The notes beneath the pieces were generated by a model. The model ran no database searches. It saw only the letters and a program-made list of their open reading frames with translations, and was not told where the DNA came from. Shown here piece after piece: positions 1-5,879 of a stretch of 14,269 nt of DNA. Position numbers and translations under genes: made by a program. The stretch's first letter is position 1, and each line of letters opens with the position of its first letter. Source of the DNA: Acidobacteriota bacterium (GTDB lineage Bacteria; Acidobacteriota; UBA6911; RPQK01; JADFOI01); NCBI GenBank assembly GCA_022545645.1, contig JACZQQ010000049.1, positions 1 through 14,269 on the forward strand. The letters run 5' to 3'.

Positions 1-438
1 CAAACTTGTCCGTCAGTATGGCAGGTTCAAACTGTGCGGCCAGCACGTAAACAAGGAGTGAAGCCGGGATCGTGAACGTCTGGTCCTGATATGGGACTCC
101 CAGACCAAGTGAATACTATTGAGCCAGCCTGCAGGGTAACGGTACTGAAACATATCGCGAGGAGACCCAAGAGTACCATCTTCACTGCTGGTTTCCCATC
201 GGTGTCGCCCTTGTTAGCCGACTTGTCCACGAACCTGGTATCTCCTGATTTCCTAGTCATCGCTCTATACACGCACAGATATACTTCAATCCGAACGTAT
301 TTAAGCAATTCCTGGCCCTAACTCTACCAGTTTTTGTTTACAACACCTTACGGCATATCAACTGAGGCCATGTGCAAACAAATACCCAATAACTGCAGCC
401 TGCTACACATTATTAGAGACCATTGGAAAGCCCGGATC
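1..438. other. Left-edge stretch with no confident gene
   Basis: This stretch lies downstream of the antiporter stop codon on the minus strand. I see no recognisable protein domain, tRNA or terminator in it. Bases 301-420 are AT-richer (about 38-43% GC by hand count) than the neighbouring genes. Short ORFs exist on both strands, and only the minus-strand one at 27-308 has any coding-like property, a hydrophobic signal-like segment. The stretch may be plain intergenic DNA or the remains of a decayed gene. Confidence 0.5.
27..308 (-). CDS. Doubtful short ORF with signal-peptide-like segment
   Basis: A 93-codon minus-strand ORF that I do not recognise. The first 40 residues are polar and match nothing I know. 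From about residue 42 there is a basic residue followed by a hydrophobic run (MVLLGLLAICF) and a possible signal peptidase site near LQA-GS. If real, the gene may therefore start internally, at GTG 185 or ATG 179, and encode a secreted peptide of about 50 residues. No clear Shine-Dalgarno sequence supports either start. An overlapping plus-strand ORF (91-321) is equally plausible statistically. It could be a relic of a longer gene or chance. Confidence 0.15.
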   Translation of the reverse strand: MLKYVRIEVYLCVYRAMTRKSGDTRFVDKSANKGDTDGKPAVKMVLLGLLAICFSTVTLQAGSIVFTWSGSPISGPDVHDPGFTPCLRAGRTV

Positions 439-1857
439 TCACCCCAAAAACAACAGCACGTAGGCGATGGCAAGCACGATTTGCACCACCGCATAGGGCA
501 GGGCTTTTTTGACAAACCCTGCGAAAGTCAGGGGCAGTTCGTATCGATGGATGATGGTGACGGCCACAAGCGTTGAGGCCGAGCCGATGGGGGTGATGTT
601 GCCGCCCAGGTTGGCGCCGAAGATGACCGCCCACCAGAGGGGCGAATCGCTCGAAGTCCCCAGGCCGGAGAGAATCTTGGCCAGCATGGCCGCCAGAGGA
701 ATATTGTCGGTCACCGAACTGGCCACCGCTGAAACCACCAGCATCAGTCCCGTTCCCAAGGTGGCACCCAGCTCGATAATGGGGACAATACCCTGGCCGA
801 TGAGGTCCAGAACATGGGCGTGCTCCATCACATCGATCACGATAAAGAGGGCCATGAAAAATCCCAGTAGATCCCAGTCCAGGGCCTTGTAAAACTCGTC
901 GGCAACCGCCTTGTAGCGAATCAGCATGATCAAACCAAAGGCCATGGCCACATACCCCATACCCAGCTCACTGATATAAGGAAGTACCGAGGTGGTGGCG
1001 ATGGTGAGGATAAAAAGCACCATCATGATGGCCCCAAACCAGAAGAAGAAGCGGCTCTCCACTCCATCGTTTTCGTCAAAGTCGGCCACCAGGCGAGCCG
1101 CCTCCTGCCGTTCCTCCTCATCGGCCAGGCTGTGAATCGCAAACAACCGGGCCCCCATCATCAGGGTGACCGTCGTCGCTATCACCACAAAGGGACTGGT
1201 AATGAGGAAAAACCGGATAAAGCTGATGCCGGCGGCAGTGCCCACGATAATATTGGGAACCGAGCTGATGAGTGTGAGCAGACCTCCTATGTTGGTCAAC
1301 AGGCCTTCCACCAGAAGAAAGCCCAGCAGTTTATCTTTTCGACCCAGTTTATTGAGAGAAACTCCGGTCAGGGAGCCTACGATGATCATGGCCGTGACGT
1401 TATTCAAGACGGCGGAAAAGAGCACCGTCAGGACGCCGTAATAGAAGAGCAGCCTGCGCGGGTCTCCACCGGAGATCTTGGTGAGTCGGATGGCAATCCA
1501 GGTAAAGAGTCCGGATCTGGAAGTCACGTCCACAAACAGGCTGGCGCCCAGGATAATGGCAATCACGTTCCAATCAATGCCCGGGATGTAAACGGGAAGC
1601 TCCACGACCTCGCCAAAGACATTGGTCACACTTCCTATGGGCAGCAGGTCCAGGGCATCGGCCGCAAAGAGGCTGACGAAGGCGAAACAACCGGCGATAA
1701 CGGATTTCTTGGCATGGAGTTGCTCTTCCAAGGCCAGCGCGGCGATCAACCCCACCAGAAGCAGAGAGAACATCACCGTCACCGCCAGAGGAACCGGGTC
1801 GGCACCGTGTGTGGCTTGTGCTGTGATGAGCCCTGAATTCAGAAAAGTTTGCATCAC
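439..1857 (-). CDS. ArsB/NhaD-superfamily Na+/H+ antiporter
   Basis: A 472-residue polytopic inner-membrane protein of the ion transporter superfamily (ArsB/NhaD/CitT type, COG1055-like), probably exchanging Na+ for H+. The two inverted halves typical of the fold are visible. The first has LNNVTAMI (151-158) followed by NIGG..T.ISSVPN (189-202). The second has VTDNIPLAA (382-390) followed by NLGGNITPIGS (417-427). The VTDN-P motif favours NhaD-like antiporters over ArsB or dicarboxylate carriers, but substrate cannot be proved from sequence. About twelve hydrophobic segments are present, with a charged cytoplasmic loop near 243-268. The frame opens GTG-ATG, so the start may be 1857 or 1854. 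No strong Shine-Dalgarno sequence is visible, and the Usp gene ends 10 nt upstream, so translation is probably coupled within a two-gene operon. Confidence 0.85.
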   Translation of the reverse strand: MMQTFLNSGLITAQATHGADPVPLAVTVMFSLLLVGLIAALALEEQLHAKKSVIAGCFAFVSLFAADALDLLPIGSVTNVFGEVVELPVYIPGIDWNVIAIILGASLFVDVTSRSGLFTWIAIRLTKISGGDPRRLLFYYGVLTVLFSAVLNNVTAMIIVGSLTGVSLNKLGRKDKLLGFLLVEGLLTNIGGLLTLISSVPNIIVGTAAGISFIRFFLITSPFVVIATTVTLMMGARLFAIHSLADEEERQEAARLVADFDENDGVESRFFFWFGAIMMVLFILTIATTSVLPYISELGMGYVAMAFGLIMLIRYKAVADEFYKALDWDLLGFFMALFIVIDVMEHAHVLDLIGQGIVPIIELGATLGTGLMLVVSAVASSVTDNIPLAAMLAKILSGLGTSSDSPLWWAVIFGANLGGNITPIGSASTLVAVTIIHRYELPLTFAGFVKKALPYAVVQIVLAIAYVLLFLG

Positions 1858-1867
1858 TCAGACCGCA

Positions 1868-2725
1868 TCACAGCATCAGTAGAGGGATCTTGCGCAGCTC
1901 AACGGCCAGTGAGTAGGCCAGTCCATGCATGGCAGCCTGGTCTTCATCTTTGGCATGCAACACCAACAAATCCACCTGGTGCTCTTCGACCAGCCGGGTA
2001 AGATCGGCAATGTGATGTCCCAGGGTCACAATCTCTTGAACCTGCAGAGCCAGACCCTCCGCTTGCAGGGTGTCGCTGCAGGAACGGATATAGTCATGGG
2101 GTTCCTTGAGAAGTTGTCTGAGAATCTCCTCCTCGGCACTCTCGGTGGTGATGGTGGGAATCTTGGAAATGACGTCGATGTAGCTTCTAAACACCAACTC
2201 ATCTTCGATATGGGTCAAGAACAGGGTGCCGTTCTCCTCCGTGAAGCGCACGGCAAAATTGACCAGCCGATGATCTCCGGTGAGATGATTGGTGATGGCC
2301 ATGACCGAACCGGTTCCTTTCAGGATCTCATCCAGGGGTTGAGCCTTGGGATGAGGCAGGATCAGTACCGGTGAGGAGGTGATCTGGGTCAGGACGTCCA
2401 GCTCTTCACCCAGACTGTAGGGCCATCTCCAGGCCTGGCTGTGAAGGTGCCGATAAGCACAAATCAGGTCGGGACCTTCCTTTTCAACCAGATCCAGAAG
2501 TTCTTTGACGGTCTGAAATTCATCTCCTTGAACCGTCCGCCAGTTTACCGATTCATCCTCACCCAGCACGGTCAGGAAATTCCGGACTTGGTCGGACAAC
2601 TGCTGAGCCGGCTCCTCCTCCAAATCGGTCACCAGGAGGATTTTGCGAATCTCGATGTCCCGGTAGGCAAAGGATATTTTTGTGGCTGATTTAAAGACGC
2701 TTTCAAACTGGTCAACGTTGGTCAC
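1868..2725 (-). CDS. Tandem universal stress protein (UspA) domain protein
   Basis: A 285-residue soluble cytoplasmic protein with two Usp-like alpha/beta domains. Domain 1 spans about 23-125, with strand IRKILLVTDLEE at its start and SSPVLILPHP at its end. Domain 2 spans about 138-285, with GTLFLTH in the middle, VDLLVLHAK at 251-259 and a terminal IPLLML strand. The usual Usp ATP-binding signature (G-x2-G-x9-G-S/T before the last strand) is absent from both domains, so nucleotide binding is doubtful. The start is GTG, preceded by an AGAGGT Shine-Dalgarno about 4 nt upstream. It is the first gene of a pair with the antiporter. By analogy with Usp proteins that bind transporters, it may regulate the antiporter, but this is inference. 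Confidence 0.8.
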   Translation of the reverse strand: MTNVDQFESVFKSATKISFAYRDIEIRKILLVTDLEEEPAQQLSDQVRNFLTVLGEDESVNWRTVQGDEFQTVKELLDLVEKEGPDLICAYRHLHSQAWRWPYSLGEELDVLTQITSSPVLILPHPKAQPLDEILKGTGSVMAITNHLTGDHRLVNFAVRFTEENGTLFLTHIEDELVFRSYIDVISKIPTITTESAEEEILRQLLKEPHDYIRSCSDTLQAEGLALQVQEIVTLGHHIADLTRLVEEHQVDLLVLHAKDEDQAAMHGLAYSLAVELRKIPLLML

Positions 2726-2784
2726 AGCACCTCTTTTCGCAGAGCAGAAGAGCCGCCGATTGGACTTCCCTTTTGGTCTCGGGA

Positions 2785-2813
2785 AGAATAGTCGGTTGAT
2801 GGGAGGATTTCAA
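2785..2813 (-). promoter_or_regulatory. Predicted sigma70-like promoter of the usp-antiporter operon
   Basis: Read on the minus strand, TTGAAA (2813-2808) is followed after exactly 17 nt by TATTCT (2790-2785), 5/6 and 4/6 matches to consensus. The predicted transcription start near 2778 leaves a leader of about 50 nt before the GTG at 2725. The site overlaps the oppositely directed ilvD promoter. Confidence 0.4.
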
Positions 2814-2815
2814 CC
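2794..2815. promoter_or_regulatory. Inverted repeat between divergent promoters, possible operator
   Basis: GGTTGA (2794-2799) and TCAACC (2810-2815) form a perfect 6-bp inverted repeat with a 10-nt spacer. It covers the -35 regions of both predicted divergent promoters. The arm size and 16-bp centre spacing suit a dimeric regulator. It could equally be a chance repeat. Confidence 0.25.
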
Positions 2816-2826
2816 TGGGTTATAAT
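2796..2826 (+). promoter_or_regulatory. Predicted ilvD promoter
   Basis: A perfect TATAAT (2821-2826) lies 40 nt before the ilvD start, with TTGATG (2796-2801) as the best -35 at a long 19-nt spacing. The predicted transcript starts near 2833 and has a short leader of about 33 nt. This leaves no room for a T-box, leader peptide or attenuator of the sort found before some branched-chain amino-acid genes. Confidence 0.4.
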
Positions 2827-2865
2827 CGGCACCCACTGGCAAAGCAACTTACAGGAGAAAAGAAT

Positions 2866-4539
2866 ATGGCCTTTGATTTACGTCACAACAGTCGCACTCT
2901 TTTGGACGGTCCCGATCGGGCACCCGCTCGTTCCTACTTCAAAGCGGTCGGATTCAGCGACGAGGATCTAAAACGTCCCTTGGTGGGTGTATCCCACTGC
3001 TGGATTGAGGTCACTCCCTGCAACTTTAATCACCGCCGCTTGGCCGAGAAAGTCAAGGAAGGGATTCGCGCCGCCGGGGGAACCCCCATTGAGTTCAGTA
3101 CCATCACGGTGACCGATGGCATTGCCATGGGAACCGAAGGGATGAAGTCCTCGCTGGTGAGCCGGGAAGTCATTGCCGATTCGATTGAATTGGTGTGCCG
3201 TGGACATCTTTTTGACGGTCTGGTTGCCATTACCGGCTGCGACAAGACCATTCCCGGTTCCACCATGGCCCTGCTCCGCTTGAATATTCCGGGGCTGATC
3301 CTCTATGGCGGCTCCATCATGCCCGGCCAGTACCAGGGGCGGGATCTGACCGTCCAGGATGTCTTTGAAGCCGTGGGAGCCTACAACAGCGGTAACATCA
3401 GCCTTAAGGAACTTCATGGTATCGAAAACTACGCCTGTCCTGGAGCGGGGGCCTGTGGAGGACAATTTACCGCCAACACCATGTCCACCGCACTGGAGAT
3501 GCTGGGAATCTCGCCCATGGGCTTCAATGGAGTTCCCGCCATGGATCCCAAGAAAGACCAGGTGGCCTTTGAATGCGGCCGCCTGGTCATGAAACTGCTT
3601 CGCAAAGGCCTTAAGCCCAGAAAGATCGTCACCCGCAAGGCCCTTTTAAATGCCATTTCCGGCGTGATGGCCACAGGGGGCTCAACCAACGCCGTCCTTC
3701 ATCTCATCGCCCTGGCCAAGGAATCCGGCGTGCGGCTTTCCCTGGATGATTTTGACCGGGTCTCCCGAAAGACCCCGGTGCTGGCCGATCTCAAACCTGC
3801 CGGTCGCTTCACCGCTCCAGACATGTACAGCGCCGGCGGAATGCCTCTGGTGGCCCGACATCTTCTGGACGCCGGCAAGCTTCATACCGATGAGCCGACC
3901 GTCACCGGCCGCTCCATTGGTGAAGAAGCCAAGCGGGGCCGTGCCACAAAAGGACAAAAGGTCATTCGATCCGTCACTCAGCCCCTCAAGAAAAGTGGAG
4001 GGCTGGTGATCCTGCGGGGAAACCTGGCTCCAGAAGGGTGCGTCATGAAAATCTCGGGAGAGGAACGAAAACTCCATCGCGGTCCCGCTCGCGTGTTTGA
4101 TCGTGAAGAAGACTGCTTCAAGGCCATCAAGGCGGACAAAATCAAGCCGGGCGATGTCCTGGTAATCCGCTACGAGGGACCCAGGGGAGGGCCCGGCATG
4201 CGGGAGATGCTCTCCGTGACCGCTGCCCTTCAGGGTGCCGGTTTGGGAGAGCATGTGGCTTTAATCACCGATGGCCGCTTCTCCGGAGCCACCCACGGTT
4301 TTATGGTAGGTCACATCGCACCGGAGGCTGCGGACGGCGGACCGATTGCCATCGTACGCAACAAAGACACGCTGGTCCTCGATGTGGACAAGCGCTTGCT
4401 GCAGGTGGAATTGTCCCAGGCCGAGATCAAGAAAAGGCTCAAGCAGTGGAAACCTCCCAAGCCTCGCTACAAAAATGGGGTCCTGGCCAAATATGCCCGC
4501 ACCGTCTCCTCGGCCTCTGAAGGCGCCATGACGGTATGA
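2866..4539 (+). CDS. ilvD: Dihydroxy-acid dehydratase
   Basis: This cytosolic Fe-S, Mg-dependent enzyme dehydrates 2,3-dihydroxy-isovalerate and 2,3-dihydroxy-3-methylvalerate to the 2-keto acid precursors of valine, leucine and isoleucine. At 557 residues it has the usual family length. The expected cluster ligands are present: Cys52 in TPCN, Cys125 in GCDK, and Cys197 in GACGG. Lys127 of the CDK motif is the lysine that is carbamylated in characterised homologues. Asp84 (TVTDG) and Ser473 in RFSGATHG match the metal-binding and catalytic serine positions. The ATG has a good Shine-Dalgarno (AGGAGA, 2853-2858) 7 nt upstream. It stands alone, without ilvB, ilvN or ilvC nearby. The related sugar-acid dehydratase Edd is longer (about 600 residues) and fits less well. 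Confidence 0.96.
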   Translation: MAFDLRHNSRTLLDGPDRAPARSYFKAVGFSDEDLKRPLVGVSHCWIEVTPCNFNHRRLAEKVKEGIRAAGGTPIEFSTITVTDGIAMGTEGMKSSLVSREVIADSIELVCRGHLFDGLVAITGCDKTIPGSTMALLRLNIPGLILYGGSIMPGQYQGRDLTVQDVFEAVGAYNSGNISLKELHGIENYACPGAGACGGQFTANTMSTALEMLGISPMGFNGVPAMDPKKDQVAFECGRLVMKLLRKGLKPRKIVTRKALLNAISGVMATGGSTNAVLHLIALAKESGVRLSLDDFDRVSRKTPVLADLKPAGRFTAPDMYSAGGMPLVARHLLDAGKLHTDEPTVTGRSIGEEAKRGRATKGQKVIRSVTQPLKKSGGLVILRGNLAPEGCVMKISGEERKLHRGPARVFDREEDCFKAIKADKIKPGDVLVIRYEGPRGGPGMREMLSVTAALQGAGLGEHVALITDGRFSGATHGFMVGHIAPEAADGGPIAIVRNKDTLVLDVDKRLLQVELSQAEIKKRLKQWKPPKPRYKNGVLAKYARTVSSASEGAMTV

Positions 4540-4590
4540 TTGCGATCAATCATAAATCGGGCCAGACATCGAACTCTCAAGCACGATCTT

Positions 4591-4620
4591 CGTAGGGGTC
4601 AGCCGGTGGCTGACCCGAAC
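4591..4620 (+). repeat. REP-like hairpin unit 1 with GTAG foot
   Basis: GTAG (4592-4595) lies directly 5' of a perfect 9-bp hairpin: GGGTCAGCC (4596-4604), loop GGT, GGCTGACCC (4608-4616), then GAAC. A 5' GTAG abutting the stem is the mark of REP elements recognised by RAYT/TnpA-REP proteins. This unit matches the second one (4675-4704, opposite orientation) at 24 of 30 positions. It may also act as part of a transcription barrier between the convergent ilvD and nagZ. Confidence 0.7.
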
Positions 4621-4674
4621 AGCTAGGATTGCAAAATCTAGAGCCACGCACGTAAAAATTGCGCCGCTCAGTCA

Positions 4675-4704
4675 GTTCGGGCGAGCCGTCGGCTCGCCCC
4701 TACG
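4675..4704 (-). repeat. REP-like hairpin unit 2, inverted relative to unit 1
   Basis: The hairpin arms are GGGCGAGCC (4679-4687) and GGCTCGCCC (4691-4699) around loop GTC. CTAC at 4700-4703 is GTAG on the minus strand, so the foot again abuts the stem. Of the six differences from unit 1, four form two compensated base pairs in the stem (TC/GA against CG/CG) and two lie in the loop. A 54-nt segment without obvious content separates the two units. Confidence 0.7.
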
Positions 4705-4738
4705 AGGCTAAATAAATTGATATTATTTATTGTTATCC

Positions 4739-5872
4739 TCAGTTGTTTAAATCTATTTTATTAAGCTTATTCTTAAGGTCTTCAATTCGCTGGTAGGACT
4801 GTTGAATGCGGTCCCTGGAGAGGGTTCCACTCTCAACCAAATCCCTTAAGATATTGACGGCCTTTTGAGCAATCTGGGGATCATAGCTACTGGAGTTATT
4901 TCCAAAAAGCAGGATGTCCACACCCGCCTTCACAGCCAGTTCGATGCTCTCCTCCAGAGAATAGTTCTGAGCGATGGCACCCATCTTCATGTCATCGGAC
5001 ACCACCACACCTTCAAATCCCAACTGCTGGCGCAGCATGCCGGTGATCACGGCAGAGGAGAGGGTGGCCGGATAGGTCTCATCCCACTGAGCGTTGTACA
5101 GATGGGCCATCATGACCAGATCCGGAAGCTGCTCGCTCATCAGGCTTCTGAAAGGCTCGAGCTCCGTCTCAGACCACAGGTGGGTCACATCGGGCAAACC
5201 CAGATGGCTGTCCTGCTTGCTGGCCCCGTGACCGGGGAAATGTTTCACGGCAGACAACACACCGGCTCGATGGAATTCTTCGATGGTCCAGCGGGCATGG
5301 CGCTCGACCCGATCGGGATCGGCTCCATAACTGCGCTCCAGAGCGGCAATAATAGGATTGTCCGGATTCACGGCCAGGTCCAGTACGGGTGCGAAATTGA
5401 GGTTGATTCCCAGCGAGGCCAGCAATTCGCCCACCTCTCGGGCACTGGATCGAGTCCGTTCCTGATCATCCCATCGGCCCAGCTCGGCCTGGGAGGGGGT
5501 GGTGGAAAAGCCGTGTCGGGCCTTAAGACGGGCAATTTGCCCCCCTTCCTGATCGATGGCGATCAAAAGCGGCACCTCGGCAACCGCCTGAAGCTGAGCC
5601 GTCAGTTTTTGGACCTGCTGCGGGGAAACAATATTTCTCACTGGAGATCGAGTGGGAACATCCCGGTCAAACAAGACCACTCCACCCAGGTGAAGATCTC
5701 TTACCGCCTGAAGAAAGGGATCCCCTTCCTTCAGGTCGGTCCCCCGGAATCCCACCATCAACATCTGCCCGATCCAGAGATCGAGACGATCCTCTTCTTC
5801 AGGAGTACCGAGACAGCTCAGGAGCGATGCCCCCTGGAACAACCCAAAAGCGATAATGAGAAGTAATCGCAT
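4739..5872 (-). CDS. nagZ: Lipoprotein beta-N-acetylhexosaminidase (GH3, NagZ type)
   Basis: A glycoside hydrolase family 3 enzyme expected to remove N-acetylglucosamine from muropeptides or related glycans. The NagZ signature KHFPGHG (210-216) is followed by DSH (221-223), whose histidine is the acid/base of bacterial NagZ. IDQEGG (106-111) binds substrate, and SDD (292-294) contains the nucleophile Asp293. I chose the ATG at 5872 over the longer frame from 5956. It sits 7 nt after the preceding stop codon and begins MRLLLIIAFGLF with lipobox LLSC (Cys20), giving a 377-residue lipoprotein. The long version would bury this signal and overlap the GMC gene by 77 nt. It is therefore probably periplasmic and membrane-anchored, unlike cytoplasmic E. 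coli NagZ but like the Bacillus exported form. It is second in an apparent operon with the GMC gene. Confidence 0.9.
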   Translation of the reverse strand: MRLLLIIAFGLFQGASLLSCLGTPEEEDRLDLWIGQMLMVGFRGTDLKEGDPFLQAVRDLHLGGVVLFDRDVPTRSPVRNIVSPQQVQKLTAQLQAVAEVPLLIAIDQEGGQIARLKARHGFSTTPSQAELGRWDDQERTRSSAREVGELLASLGINLNFAPVLDLAVNPDNPIIAALERSYGADPDRVERHARWTIEEFHRAGVLSAVKHFPGHGASKQDSHLGLPDVTHLWSETELEPFRSLMSEQLPDLVMMAHLYNAQWDETYPATLSSAVITGMLRQQLGFEGVVVSDDMKMGAIAQNYSLEESIELAVKAGVDILLFGNNSSSYDPQIAQKAVNILRDLVESGTLSRDRIQQSYQRIEDLKNKLNKIDLNN

Positions 5873-5879
5873 GGCCGCA

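Noticed and set aside
1132..1836. Plus-strand open frame of 234 codons opposite the antiporter
   Set aside because: The translation is extremely polar and Gln/Gly/His-rich, as expected for the reverse complement of a membrane protein gene.
2866..4539. Phosphogluconate dehydratase (Edd) instead of IlvD
   Set aside because: Same superfamily, but the 557-residue length and the GCDKTIPGS and GACGGQFTANTM motifs fit IlvD better. No Entner-Doudoroff neighbours are present.
4536..4553. Hairpin ATGATTG/CAATCAT over the ilvD stop codon as an intrinsic terminator
   Set aside because: The stem is short and AT-rich, and no T-run follows. The REP-like hairpins downstream are better candidates for ending transcription.
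4711..4731. AT-only hairpin AATAAAT/ATTTATT downstream of nagZ
   Set aside because: Seven A-T pairs with a 7-nt loop are too weak for a terminator, and such pairing is expected by chance in AT-rich DNA.
4865..5866. Long plus-strand open frame (333 codons) opposite nagZ
   Set aside because: It lies entirely antisense to a gene with clear GH3 motifs, and its translation shows no domain or signal. It is a mirror of the coding bias of nagZ.
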